Shown: piece by piece, positions 21,761-32,872 of the stretch
How the letters are laid out: each line of letters opens with the position of its first letter
How positions within the stretch are numbered: position 1 is the stretch's first letter
Notes under the pieces: model-generated
Told to the model about the DNA's origin: nothing
Databases searched by the model: none
What the model saw: the letters and a program-made list of their open reading frames with translations, nothing else
From: Flabesymbios commensalis
Taxonomy: Eukaryota > Annelida > Polychaeta > Terebellida > Flabelligeridae
Reading direction: 5' to 3'
DNA: 64,000 bases
Assembly (NCBI GenBank): GCA_964017125.1
Contig: OZ024903.1
Span: 79,247,028 to 79,311,027 of the forward strand
Made by a program: the position numbers and the translations under genes

Positions 21761-21986
21761 ACAAGATGCCCCTTATCCCCGGGGTAAGATGACCCCCGTG
21801 CCCCAAGTGTGGGGTAAGATGCCCCTTTCTGTCATTATACATTACCGCTCATAATATCTTTTATCATTTTTTATGTTCCCCTCATATGCATCTTTGTGAG
21901 CATTGGATAACTCTTTTTTATGGGCAATATATTCAGCTGTAGGACGTTGTGACCTTAGAGGGGGCGCCTTGCCCCACCCTACTCTA

Positions 21987-22727
21987 CTGTTGGTCCCACA
22001 CTTGTTCGTTACCTGTTTCAGTTAATATGGCCTTAATATGGCTAACCCAATTAACGCGGCCTTCTAAATGAGAATTGAGTAAACACTGGTATGCTACTTT
22101 CAGGTGGTGGTGTTCCGGTAAGCTGACAATGCGGATCCAATATCCAATAGCTCGAATTTTATGTCTCAATAACAAAGGAAAGCGACCTGTATCCCCCAAA
22201 ACCGCTAGGATTGGAGTTTGTTTGCTTACACCAAGCATAGCCTTAAGGAAATTTAAATGTATTTTTTCATATTCATCGATTTTTTTGCCAGTATATAAAA
22301 TTCACCACCATATTCTAAAATCGGTAAGATTAAGCTATCAAATGCCTTGAGAGCCAGATTCGGAGATAATTTACCGATACGAGATTTGAATTTTCTAAGG
22401 GAGAACATGGCTTTTTTCGCTTGATCGGCAATATGGTTATAACTATCTTTAAATATGTCGTTCCCTTTATTGGAACACATTAGACCAAGATATTCATAAT
22501 CGCTACATATTTCTATTTCACGATCGCCCAATTTAAATTGTGTAAATTTCTTAACGAATTTTTTGTTAAAAATCATTACTTTTGTTTTTTCAATACCGGT
22601 ACTGGCAATTAGGTGCCATTTCTGATTATAGGAGTGGAGAAAATCTAATTGTTTCTGCAATCCCTCTGGGCTATCATAAATAATAATCAGGTCATCGGCA
22701 AAAAAGAGGTGGCTAATTATTGGATTT
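21987..22727 (-). pseudogene. LINE-A, 5'-truncated RT part
   Basis: Minus frames encode HLFFADDLIIIYDSPEGLQ, the RT catalytic motif with the FADD aspartates, then KTKVMIFNKK, YEYLGLMCSNKG, LKAFDSLILPILEYGGE (RT thumb) and, after one shift of frame near 22250, GDTGRFPLLLRHKIRAIGYW. The RT fingers and endonuclease are absent: coding similarity stops at the palindrome 22728-23222. The element is a 5'-truncated copy that continues in 17873-19026 after the inserted TA-flanked element. Confidence 0.9.
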
Positions 22728-23222
22728 CCTGAGAGTGTGACGTCACTCCAGGCGCAGACTTTCACTTCTGGTCAAGCCAGCCTATTTGTTTACATTGGAC
22801 TTTTGGGAATTTTTTGAAGGACATGACCTATCGTTCCATTTATTATGATTTATTTGTCCGATTACAGACATATCTACATTTCAGAACATTCTTGATTTTA
22901 CATGTTACAGCTGTAGGCCTAGGCTACGCAGTCATGGTTTATTGTGTTGCCGTGGACAGTTGAAGAACCAGGCCTTCCGCTGTTTCAGTGTAGGTGGTTT
23001 TACTCTTACAGTCCACGGCAACGCAATAAGCCATGACTGCGTAGCCTACAGCTGTAACATGTAAAATCAAGAATGTTCTGAAATGTAGACATGTCTGTAA
23101 TCGGACAAAAAAGCATAATAAATGGAACAATAGGTCATGTCCTCCCAAAGTCCAATGTAAACAAATAGGCTAGCTTTACAGGATGTGAAAGTCTGCGCCT
23201 GGAGTGACGTCATACTCTCAGG
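22728..23222. mobile_element. 495 bp palindromic MITE in LINE-A
   Basis: The ends are CCTGAGAGTGTGACGTCA and the complement of CCTGAGAGTATGACGTCA. The arms of roughly 220 bp pair almost throughout (for example CAGGCGCAGACTTTCAC, TTTGTTTACATTGGAC, GTAGCCTA...CAGCTGTAACATG) around a short loop near 22965-23010. There is no coding capacity. The nearly identical arms show that it is young or recently formed. It lies at the truncated 5' edge of LINE-A, so it may have inserted near that junction. Confidence 0.9.
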
Positions 23223-23305
23223 ATAACTAGGGCCCATAGCCACATTTTCACACTTTTTCTTTTTTGTTAAATAGAGAATTTTTTTTTTTTTTTAACTTTT
23301 GACAA

Positions 23306-23366
23306 TTACATAGCTTTATGTTCATAAATATCAACATGTCAAGCCAAAAAACCGCAAGTTTTAGCA
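23306..23366 (-). repeat. Inner inverted repeat, right copy
   Basis: Reverse complement of 17818-17872, including AAATATCAACATGTCAAGCC and CCGCAAGTTTTA. The two copies bracket LINE-A and its nested insertions. Confidence 0.8.
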
Positions 23367-24189
23367 CCCCTCCCGACTTGAACTTTAAGCATACACATAC
23401 ACCTCTGTGTATAGGGAAGTAACAGATGTATAGGCCTACCTTGCACTGTGAACTAAAGAAAAAATGTATGACAATGTGCACGGAACACTATCCCATCATC
23501 AGCTGCATCATGTGTGTAGTTAAGAAAAAAATAGCAAAGCATGTTCATCTGACACGACCCATGTCATTCTCCACACATATATGTCGTACAGTTCACATGC
23601 CTGTAGTAATATCTCTTGTGCAGCATTGTAATTGTTAGTAAGCCACTGAGCATTCTCTCTGATTACAGAACGACTTTCCCTCTCTCTTGTTGATGTCATC
23701 TGTATAAAAGTCAAACAATAGAAGGATTTAGTTGTGTCCAGCTTTTATAGTAACCATAGATGTCAATGGAACATCAACGTCTTTGCAGGTGTACTCAGCT
23801 TCTTCAGTGATTTTTTCTAACCCAGGCCACAAAGTCGCTGACAATAGCGTTGGTTTTTAGAGATGTTTCAGGCCCTTGCTGATTTATTTATGGACATACC
23901 TTTAGACGTTTGGACTTGAGTTGTGACCTGACACTTTTCTTCAAAAAACCTTTTTTGTCAACCAAGTCAAACGCTGAGGTCGCAATATAATGCTGTACCG
24001 ATGTGATCATGTCAGGTGTCATCAATACATATCTAGCCTTTATTTTATTTATTAAGATTTCTATAAGTGTAAAATATACATGAATAAAACTGTACATACA
24101 GAGGCAAGTGGCGACAGGTGACCAGCACATATACGAGGCCACTTCCCTTAAGGCTGTTTATACACTATTAACATGCCTAAACAATTTGA
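23367..24189. other. Unassigned DNA
   Basis: No gene was recognised. The short frames (23248-23481, 23426-23638, 23520-23714, 23888-24142) have no signature. The part after about 24000 may be the 3' UTR of LINE-B. Confidence 0.35.
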
Positions 24190-26293
24190 CAGATATAGTG
24201 TTAAAAACTCAAAAAGCTGAGCAAACAATGCTCGAAGTAAAATATCAATTAAATAAACATAGCCAATTATAATGACTAAAAGATTAATATAGTTTAAATG
24301 TTGAAGGGTATTTAAAAATTGCAATAAGATGTCACAGTAACATATTTTTCATTCTATTGCACACATACAGCTGACATCTGCAAGTAGACGTCCAAGAACA
24401 CAAATCGTTAACATTAAATGACTGTTGTAATTTTAATTTATAGGGAAGCATTAGCTGGTGTTTGAACGAGTTAACAAAAATTGAGTCCCCGGATCTGTAT
24501 TGGGAGAGAATTCCATTCACTTACAATTCTATGAAAAAACGATTTTTTAAATGTCTCAGTTTTTATCAGTAAAGGTTTTAAAAGCAAGCCGCAGTTACCA
24601 GATCTACGCGATGTATTGTTAATAAATTGAGTATAATTTTCAATTTGAATTTTAATTTTATCATGTAAATACTTATAAAAAAAACAAGATCTGAAATTTC
24701 GCGTCTAAAACACAGAGGTAATAAATTCAGATCAATGCATCTGTCCTGGTAACTGCGGCCATCAAATTTGGTCACAAAACCTGTCATTGCTCGTTGCTCA
24801 CTTTCAAGCTTAGTTAACTCATTAGCATTTTGATGAGACCAAACCGGGGCGCTATATTCAACTATGCTCCTTGTTATTGATTTGTATAAGTTAAATGTGA
24901 CATTATTGGGAGCATGATATCCAACAACTCGCTTGATCATACCATTAACACAATTGCATTTACTTACAACATTATCGATATGACCTTACAACTTAAGTCA
25001 GAGGAGACAAGTACACCCAAGTCTTCGAACGATGTAACATGCTCTTAACTATTACCGTTTAACATATAGTTAAAAATACTAGTGCCTTACTGCGACTAAC
25101 AGTAAGAATTTTACATTTAGAATGATTAAAATTCATTCTCCAAGTTACACTCCATTCATAAAGTCTACCTAAGGCAGCTTGAAGTAACGTGCAATCCAGA
25201 TTGTTTTTAATTTCCATATATATTTTTGCATCATCTGCAAATAGACCTGTTTTAGAGGAGAAACAAGATAAAGGCATGTCATTTATAAATAAAATGAAAA
25301 GGAGTGGCCCCAGAATTGATCCCTGGGGTACCCCAGAGAGGACTGGTGACCAATCAGATGCATGACCTTCTAAAACAACGCGCTGGACTGTTTTAAAATA
25401 TGTGGTGATAAATCGTCTGTGCCATATGCTTTGTGAACATCTAATTTGTTCAACAGCGTATACACTTCCTGTGTAGAACAATTTACAGCCGAAAGATCAT
25501 TGTCATATTTAACATTAATATGCGGTAGTTCGTCATCTGTTTTCAGACAGGGACTAAATGAAGAATGAAAATGAGCATTGAACATATTGCATTTTTCATT
25601 ATTATCAGAAGATGTGACAGAATTAAGTTCAACGGTTTGGGGAATATTTTTTTGCTTTGTCTTAGATTTAAAGTAACTCCAAAATCGCTTGGGATTATGC
25701 TTTACTGCTTGACCTATACCAGCCATAAAGGCTTTATGTTTAGCTTTAATGTTGTTTTTAAGTTTGTTCCTGTATTTTTTAAATGATGACCAGTCTCTAC
25801 TTTTGTTTGATCTTTTGGCTCTACACCAAGCTGTATGTTTAACTTTCTGCAGGTGTCTGACTTCGCTGTCAATCCAGGGAGGACCAGATTGACCCTTGAT
25901 TGTAACCTTTGGTACTTTATCGTTGACCATGCCTGCAACCCGAGATAACCAGACTTCCCATGCATGATCAATATCACTATCATGCCGAATAAGCTCATAC
26001 AGATCAGTGTCGTCCAAAGCTTGTCTTAGACCAGCCCAATCTGCGGCTTTGTAATTAAATACTTCTCTGGAATTACCCTTTTCTGATGAGTGATTTGGTA
26101 ATAAAACACTGTATAAAACACTTGTATTACCTCTGACTTGAACAACACATTTGAAGTGTTTTTTTATGGACAATGAGTTTGATTTAGGTGATGGTTGAAT
26201 GAGTATATCTATATCATTTTTTTCTGATTCGATCCTCGAATATTTATTACAATCAGCTTCATCTTCCTTCATACAAGCCAACACCTTCATCAA
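24190..26293 (-). pseudogene. LINE-B, CR1-like retrotransposon fragment
   Basis: In transcription order: the end of the endonuclease and linker (VFNYKAADWAGLRQAL, GPPWIDSEVRHLQKVKHTAW, KRFWSYFKSK), the first RT motif (LNKLDVHKAYGTDDLSPHIL), RT motif B (SGVPQGSILGPLLFILFIND), the catalytic GLFADDAKIY, and the thumb and tail (NVTFNLYKSITRSIVEYSAP, then a VSEWNSLP-type end near 24500). Motif A is missing: the frame passes from motif 1 to just before motif B with a change of frame near 25400, an internal deletion of at least 100 codons. More frame changes lie near 25060 and 24950. The linker and tail are those of the CR1/Jockey group. It is dead and 5'-truncated. Confidence 0.9.
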
Positions 26294-27214
26294 GTTTTAT
26301 TCATTCATTATGTGCTTTGATTGGATACATTCAAAACATCATGGCCACAACTATTTGGATTAATGAAATAGTGATTGAAGTGATAGTTCTCCTTCAATCT
26401 CATCTTTTTTGGAGTTTAATGATTCTCCACAGCGCTAAGTACTGCATCCTTTTTTTTTTGAGTGAGAGCTAGTGTTCCACCACTAACTTTTAAAAGTGCT
26501 GCTCCCGATATGCCATTCATAATCTTCGCAAATTTGAATGCATTTAAGCCTACTTAGGTTCAAGTCATGGTTATTTCAATACAAACTTTTTTCACCTTTA
26601 TTATTTTTTTTAGATTCCAATCATCAAAGATTTAACAAATGAGATACGCGTGGGGTATTTTGTATCTATCACTTTACCATGACTTTATTCCCAGCAATGA
26701 CACATTTGTGAATATGACACATTTGTGAATATGAGGTGCACCAAATTAATCCTGTAAAAGAGTTCTTACACTTTATAGATGTTATAACACTTGAAAATAG
26801 ATCAGTTGTTGGGCTACTGAAAGAAGGTGAGGCTGATCGCGTTAAATTTAAATAAAAAAAGTAGTTTTTAATGCAATATGCAACAATGCAAATCACAATT
26901 TTCATCGAATTTGTGAGGAAAAGTGCACTGAACATGCAACCACATGAAAAGACATTTTACGATTTTGTTGTTGCATTGATATCCATGGTTACTACATAAT
27001 CTACACGAATCTTTGATGAAATTGATATAGTTTCTGTCTTACAGCACTCTATTCTCAGATCGGGGCGGATTCAAGCAGTATGAACTCAACTAAACTTAGA
27101 GTCCAGACTGATATGCTACAGATTCATCAGTGAACATGCATCTGCAGTGCACGGCTATAGGGGTGGGGGGGGGGGTCAGTCTTTAGATGGTTTGACCTTC
27201 CACAGACCAGAATA
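26294..27214. other. Unassigned AT-rich DNA
   Basis: Lies between LINE-B and the right outer arm. A GTGGGGGGGGGGG run is at about 27162-27174. No gene or repeat family was recognised. Confidence 0.4.
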
Positions 27215-27790
27215 TGGTTAAAATTGTCAGATGTTGTGAGAGCTGACTGGCGACTAGACACCAAACCACAGAGAGTGGCGATTTTTGGCGGGAAACTACA
27301 ATATGGGAAGATTTTTTATACACAAAATATATAAAAAATTCAAAGAAATCTAAATATATTCTATAAACTATGAAACATGGATATTCAGCATAGCATAAGT
27401 GTCACAGGACATAAATTGCATGATAAGATTATAATAATATATAGCTAAATAAGTAAAATCGGCATTCGCGATGAAAAAAAACGTGATTTTTGTAAAAAAA
27501 AAAAAAATTTTCTCCCCCTGGAGAAAAAATATTCTAAGAAATGACAAACATGGACATTTTACATTATTCAAATGTCTCAGAACATAAACTGCAAGATAAA
27601 ATAAGAATATATAGTTGAATATGTAAAATCAGCATTCGCGATAAAGCGAGGGTATTTTTCAGACTTTTCGTCCCGGATAGAGAATTTGGCATACATCCCA
27701 TGCTGTTCCTCGGGGTCGAATTAGTCTAAAACAGTTGAGTTAGCGTCTCCTAATTAAAGTGCATACAAAACCTTGTCAGGACCTAGACTA
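27215..27790 (-). repeat. Right outer inverted arm
   Basis: Reverse complement of 16965-17480, somewhat longer because one internal unit is better preserved (the ATTCGCGATGAAAAAAAACG region near 27465). The outer edge is blurred around AGGACCTAGACTATTAA. Confidence 0.75.
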
Positions 27791-28325
27791 TTAAATGAAA
27801 TAAGCACACAAGATATATACATATTTTAAATGTATGTAATATAAATAACCTAATTATGTTTTAATTATCAAGTTATATTTTATGAGGTCTTATCATAATT
27901 GAATTAATAACATTTTATAATTATTTTTATCGGCAATATTATAGAAAAGTGGGAGTGATGTACATAACGCAGCCGCCACAACAAACCAATGAAGTTAACA
28001 ATATGGCAATGGATAAATTAGCATGTAGCACATATTTATTTGAAAATTTAGGAGGATTGGTGGGGTTAGGTGAATATCATATATCTACAAATAACTGTGT
28101 ACCTGTATGTTAAAATGAGACATACACGATACCTCAATGGTCATTATTAATTGTCATTATTGTTGTTTACATGTGACAGACACGAGCCTACGCATGTCAG
28201 CTTTTCACACATGACCTACACGAGACCATGATGAGCATATATGTTTACACGTGACATACACAAGAGTAGAAACATATATTAAAACGAGACATCGGTAAAA
28301 TTATCATGTTAAATCGCTCTTACCG
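27791..28325. other. Putative intron downstream of the host exon
   Basis: AT-rich sequence 3' of the exon donor on the minus strand. It has two or three loose copies of an ACACGA/TGACATACAC segment (28120-28290) and nothing else. Confidence 0.4.
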
Positions 28326-28768
28326 TAGCTGTTTTACAATGTCAAGTGTCTCCACATTGTCCGCGTCTATGTCCAAGACTTCGTCAGAAGAAGGAAGTGA
28401 AAAAGAAACTTTGCTCCTCAAACGTTCCTTCTGCGGTGTATCCTTCTTTTTGTCCAAGTATGAGCGCCATGTCTTAGCTGCTTTTTCTTCGATATTTTCA
28501 TGTGACTGCAAAACAAACCTCGATGCTTTTCTTCTTATTTTCGGTTTCTCCTTGATGCCGGGTAAAGGACTTCTTTGGTGTAACTTTCCAACATTTTCAA
28601 AAATGTCATCAAATGTTTCACAGAATTCTTCCTGTAGTATCTCACCTTCTTCCTCTAGTACGTCTCCGTCACCGACAAAGTCAGAGCTGGTTGATATCGG
28701 AGGGAGGGCAGTTGAGCTGGAGAACACGCTTCTATTTGCAGCCATTATTTATTGTCGCGCTACACCTG
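28326..28768 (-). CDS. Host coding exon, unrecognised acidic/basic protein
   Basis: On the minus strand a TTTACATTTCAG acceptor (ending at 28769) precedes a short leader and an ATG at 28743-28745. The 140-codon frame ends KQLR at a textbook donor, CTACG then GTAAGAG. The protein starts MAANRSVFSSSTALPPIS. It has an acidic run rich in Asp and Glu at residues ~25-50 (DGDVLEEEGEILQEEFCETF), a basic stretch (KEKPKIRRKASRF) at ~63-76, and then KTWRSYLDKKKDTPQKE and an acidic end. No known domain is recognised, and charge and composition suggest a largely disordered N-terminus. Codon use is ordered, and the plus-strand frame over the same bases is its shadow. It is probably the second exon, the first coding one, of a gene continuing towards lower coordinates. 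Confidence 0.75.
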
Positions 28769-29934
28769 AAATGTAAATAAATGATATATTATTTTTTTTG
28801 TTTTTTTATAACACCAACATAAATCATTATAGTTTTAAAATCAGTTTAAATTAATAAACTTAACATAATAAAAAATATTCAGTTTCACAGACACAAGAAT
28901 TGATTTAATAGTACCAGTAGGATAGTTTTAAGCTATCAATTATTCGTCCTCTGCGAATTGATGGGATCTGTGATTTTATAATAAATGTAATATAAATATA
29001 TCTCAATTAATCAAATCTCACCTCAAATAGATGTATGTCTTCTTATAGAAAATATGCATAATTTGAGAGAATCACATGGTACCTTGATATTTGAAACGAA
29101 CAAATCTCTATAATATAGGATGATGTGCAGTTAAGGACTTAATCTTCCATGAGACAAATACATCTTGTCATTGAGATAATAAAAAGGGAATACGGGCTCT
29201 TACTATATGTGACTCAAAGTCAGAAAGCTGCTAATTGACCCGCTCAATTGTTTACTGGTCGTGCTAGCGATGTATGGATAATTTATCAGGGTCGATTTCG
29301 CTGTTGGCTTCTTGCCTTTAACTATTTGGCGTCGACAGAGATTCTCAACTTTCCCAATATGTTGAGTACAACAGATTAGAGAAGATGAGAATAACATTCT
29401 TTTATTTCACAGATAATGTTATATTAAATAATACGTTGTATTTCTCTCAGATGGCATACTGCAGCAGAGCATTGAACTTATAACGATACCGCCTCGGTAC
29501 GGTGAATCATTATGTAATTACTTGGTAGGATGACCTTTGTAATTATACTGTGTATCTAATCTATTGAACTATTTCTATACTAGGGGCCTATAATGGATCC
29601 TATATACGTGATACTAATAAGAGGCTCAAAGCTAAAAATAGACTGCAGATAAATTTAGAAATAATTACGCTCGGCGAGATTCGTATCGAGACTTTTAAAA
29701 TAATTGCGGCTACGGTACGAGACTCGCTTGAATTGAAATTTCCCCATCAGTGTCGTATGTGCCACTCATCACTTCATTGATCATTCCCCATCAGCCAGTG
29801 TCGTATTAGTCAGGTAGCTATTAGCATCAAATTTTAGGATTATCGTTACAAAACGGATAAAATCGCCACATTTTTTTACGGCTGATTAACGTTAGCCCAG
29901 GAGCGCAAAATTATTTTCTGTTTAAGACGATAAC
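28769..29934. other. Upstream intron or promoter-proximal DNA
   Basis: No further exon was recognised. A small direct repeat, CCCCATCAG..GTGTCGTAT, occurs near 29743 and 29787. The 5' UTR exon and promoter of the host gene should lie here or further right, but I could not identify them. Confidence 0.35.
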
Positions 29935-30640
29935 AGAACGATAAAATCCAAAATGTTCGCCATTTGTTCAAGGTGAAACAATAAATTGCTATTATTTTCG
30001 ACAGAATAGACGCAGATTCATTATTTTCTTGTTTACCATACGGTTTTCAGTTATATCCTACATGGTGGTGTAGTAAGACAGTATTTTAGACATTATAAGG
30101 TTGGTAAAAAGATGGCTGCCATTTGTGTAAGATGAACCATAAAATCGATTTCGTTTTCAAAAGAATAGACGCAAAATCATTATTTTGTTGTGCATCATAG
30201 GGTTTTCAGGTATGTCTGACATAGTGGTGTGGCCGGAACGTACTTTAAACTGTGCATTCTGACTAAAATTCAAGATGGCCGAGATTTGTGCAAGGTCAAA
30301 ACAAGAAATTGAGATAATTTTCAACAAAAGCGAAGCAGATATACGATTTCGATGTCTGCATTGTTTTTTCAGGTATGTCCGATTTAGTTATGTGGTCAGA
30401 GAGTAAACTGGTTCGCTGTCCTACTCCATCTGGCGTAGAGCAGTTAAAGAGTCTAGCCAGAGAGTGGCTTTGGTATTGCATTATCCTTAATATCCGAGAT
30501 GACCGCCATTTGACAAGGTCAAACAAAAAATGGTATCATTTTTTTAATACAGAATAGAAGCAGATTCACGACTTTAGTGTCTATCATAGGATTTTTGTCA
30601 CCTGGTGCCACTATCCAGAAAACATTGTAGACATTTTAGA
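29935..30640 (+). repeat. Four diverged ~160 bp tandem units
   Basis: Units share AGAATAGACGCAGATTCATTA (near 30004 and 30162, weaker near 30327, again near 30546), a GTTTTCAGGTATGTC..TGGTG block and an AAGATGGC(C/T)G..ATTTGTG..AAGGT block. The spacing is 158, 165 and about 219 bp, the last unit carrying some 55 extra bases around GAGAGTAAACTGGTTCGC. No coding. Confidence 0.8.
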
Positions 30641-30749
30641 TTCCAGAAACCAAGGTGGCGGCGATCAGACAAACAAACTGGGCAACAGGGGGTCAGGACA
30701 GAGTGGGAAATGTCTATAACTTTTGCTAGAGTCATTTTACAGTAAGCTG

Positions 30750-31675
30750 ATTTTTCTCCGAGTATTCGCCGAAGGCATTCGCCTAGCATTCACCGAAAAT
30801 TAAGGCTTGATCTGATTGACTTATATTTACCCGCAGTGCATATATAAGAGCAATGAATCCTGGGATACCCTCTCAGATATAGCAGTCACCTTGAAAAACA
30901 TCCTCTCAAGCACTCATCTTGAATAACAAAAGGTGTAGTTTCACATTATCAGCCTAATTTTACAAATTATTTACAAATTTATCAAGTAAGATGGTGCCAG
31001 TCTAACATCATGAGAAATAGGCTGAACTGAACATGGAGATCATATTTTTTTGTTTTTCAAAAGAATACAGAACTGTGGTATGTGCCTAATTACAACTATT
31101 TATATAGGCCTTATATATATATATATATATATAAAAAATCAGTTGTAGAAATAGGCAAATATTCACTGTACTAATGCAAAAAGCTATCTTACATTACAGA
31201 CGGTTATCATAATTTTCTGCATGCTGATCATGTTGTAAGGGCCATCATGTGTGGAGACCAGAAGTACCTGGCATGTTTCCACCTAAATTTTAGTAGTCTA
31301 GATAATAACAAATTCTTCAAAATAGATGCAGGGTCCAATGTGTGTGTATGCATGTTTTGTATGTAATAGTCATGATAGTATGGGCCTATTTAGCTGGGTC
31401 TATACAGGGCATCAGACATTTTAGGTGAATGTTCCGCGAACATTCGCCATACTATCGCCAAGTTAGTTGCCATACATTCGCCGAGTGGTCGCCATACATA
31501 CGCCGAAAATTAATATGCATATGTAAATTAGTAAGTTAGTCGCCATACATTCGCTGAGCATTCGCCAAGCATTCGCCGAAAACTCATTCGCATGTGAAAT
31601 GTGAATGCAAGACGAATGTTCGGCGGAGAGTCGTTGAGTATTCGCTGAAAGCATTCGCTGAAACTCACATTTTTT
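30750..31675 (+). repeat. Scattered CATTCGCC arrays with a TA microsatellite
   Basis: Short degenerate arrays of CATTCGCCGA/CATACGCCGA words lie at about 30762-30802 and 31425-31670, and a pure TA run is at about 31110-31132. The intervening DNA is unremarkable. The minus frames at 30598-30789 and 31463-31654 translate these words and are not genes. Confidence 0.7.
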
Positions 31676-31807
31676 TCAGTAAGAGTAACATCACATTATT
31701 ATTCAAATAGAGTTTTGAATGCTGACTTAGGTCTATAGTCTATAGTCTAGTTATTTTGCCTGGATCCGGCCCTGGCTCTAATATATTCAGGTTTCAAAAA
31801 GCCAATG

Positions 31808-31955
31808 TTGACTCACTCGTAAGTATTTTGTGAGCACTCGTGACCGAGAGCTAGTATACTCAATTCCACATCGCTTGGGTACGAATTTCGAATCCTGTCT
31901 CTGGAGGGCATCATCGCGCCATCCTGAGGACGTTCTCCATTCATTTATTCATTCA
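31808..31955 (+). mobile_element. Diverged 3' monomer of the dimeric SINE (copy D)
   Basis: GTGACCGAGAGCTAGTATAC, CGAATTTCGAATCCTGTCTCTG and CCATCCTGAGGACGTTCTCC correspond in order to the second tRNA-like unit and body of the SINE at 44702-45015. The copy then runs into ATTCATTT repeats at 31936. The first monomer is missing. It is older than copies A and B. Confidence 0.75.
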
Positions 31956-32311
31956 TTCATGAACATGTCCATTCATAGTCTGAAATATTGTAAAAGACAG
32001 AAGTCAGAGCTATACGACAATACTTTACTAGAGCTGACTTAAATTGATCAGTACTAGTATACAAATTAAAATGCCACAACCTTCTAGGTAGGCTATTCTC
32101 CATGATTTTAATAATTTGTCATTATAATTATGATAATATGCCAGACAAATTAGCAGGCTTTAAAGCTCCCCTATTTACAAGCCTGTACGTTTTCTTGATA
32201 ATTTGACGCTGGACAATACCCCCTCTTGCATACCCTGTCATTGATCCCGAAGAGATTTAATGTCAGATTGAATCAATTAACGTTACATCTTACACGCGAT
32301 GTTTACATTAT
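31956..32311. other. Unassigned spacer
   Basis: No gene or repeat recognised between the SINE fragment and the retroelement. Confidence 0.4.
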
Positions 32312-32490
32312 AATAAACAACTCCTATTAAATCATTCTTCGGTTATTTCTCACTTTATTGCAGTCTAGACATTCACACAGTGCACACAGTCCCCAAGCGG
32401 AGTGCGACGATCGACGCCATGCGGCTTGGCCCTGAGCTCACGACGGGACGTCCGTCTGCTTCAGTGGCAACGAGATGAGTGGTGGCGCGC
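32312..32490 (-). repeat. 3' LTR, partial copy
   Basis: Direct repeat of 39859-40036, about 97% identical, containing an AATAAA on the element's sense strand. It is shorter than the 5' LTR at both ends. No target duplication was recognised. Confidence 0.85.
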
Positions 32491-32771
32491 TTGGCTGAGA
32501 GCGCGCTTGATACGCTGCGTAGGCTGATCAGAACGAGGCTTGGCGGGCCCGAGCAGTCCCAAACGGGTGAGACGCTAACCCCACATTACCCCCGGGTTAA
32601 GTGTAAACGTATGAACCATGATAGCGTCGGTTTGCCGCTCCAGTTGGGAAATGAAAAAAAAACAAAATACAGTAATCAAACAGTAAAACAGTCAGTTGTG
32701 AAAATACAGCATTGGTGGTTGGTAACATCGCAGGCGCAGCATAACGAATTAATATGTAATAATTATATCTA

Positions 32772-32872
32772 AGTTCCCATCCTCTTGACACCATTGTTTC
32801 AATCCTCATAACACCATTGTTCCAATCCTCTTAACACCATTGCTCCAATCCTCTTAACACCATTGTTCCTTG
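32772..32872 (+). repeat. 23 bp minisatellite
   Basis: Four to five units of AACACCATTGTTCCAATCCTC with minor changes, inside the 3' non-coding part of the retroelement. Confidence 0.9.

Larger units (their letters stand above)
19029..21984. mobile_element. TA-flanked TIR element carrying satellite arrays (element 1)
   Basis: Starts GAGTAGGGTGGGG and ends CCCCACCCTACTC, flanked by TA on both sides (19027-19028 and 21985-21986). Removing the element and one TA joins the two LINE-A halves in frame (protein ...VWDQQYITK...), which fixes both borders. The 2956 bp interior has no transposase. It holds GGGGTAAGATGCCCC-type palindromic words near both ends (19315-19400 and 21765-21830), a TCAC array, a TCCA array, four ~150 bp units and long CTCAACTCACC arrays. 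TA duplication and short GC-rich inverted ends point to the Tc1/mariner-ISL2EU style of transposition, mobilised in trans. Confidence 0.88.
16965..27790. mobile_element. 10.8 kb nested complex bounded by ~0.5 kb inverted repeats
   Basis: Sequence from about 16965 (GTATGTACTTTA, AGGAGAGGCTAACTCAACTG, ATTCGACCCC) to about 17480 (AGTCAGCTCTCACA) is repeated in reverse complement at 27215-27790. The arms diverge but stay colinear and include an internal double copy of an ATTTTTAGCTATATATT segment. Between them lie a split LINE, a satellite-bearing TA-flanked element, a 495 bp palindrome and a CR1-like LINE. No gene of the founding element is seen. It was probably a foldback or long-TIR transposon later filled by insertions. 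It could instead be two inverted copies of one smaller repeat. Confidence 0.6.

Noticed and set aside
19986-21842. His-Pro-Ser, Thr-His and Leu-Ser-Glu repeat frames
   Set aside because: Pure artefacts of TCCA, CTCAACTCACC and related arrays, open on both strands at once.
16965-27790. The long inverted-repeat complex as a Polinton-type element
   Set aside because: Arm length is suggestive but no polymerase, integrase, ATPase or capsid gene is visible. The only coding relics inside are LINEs.
28306-28776. 156-codon plus-strand frame
   Set aside because: Shadow of the minus-strand exon, which has the Met start and matching splice sites.
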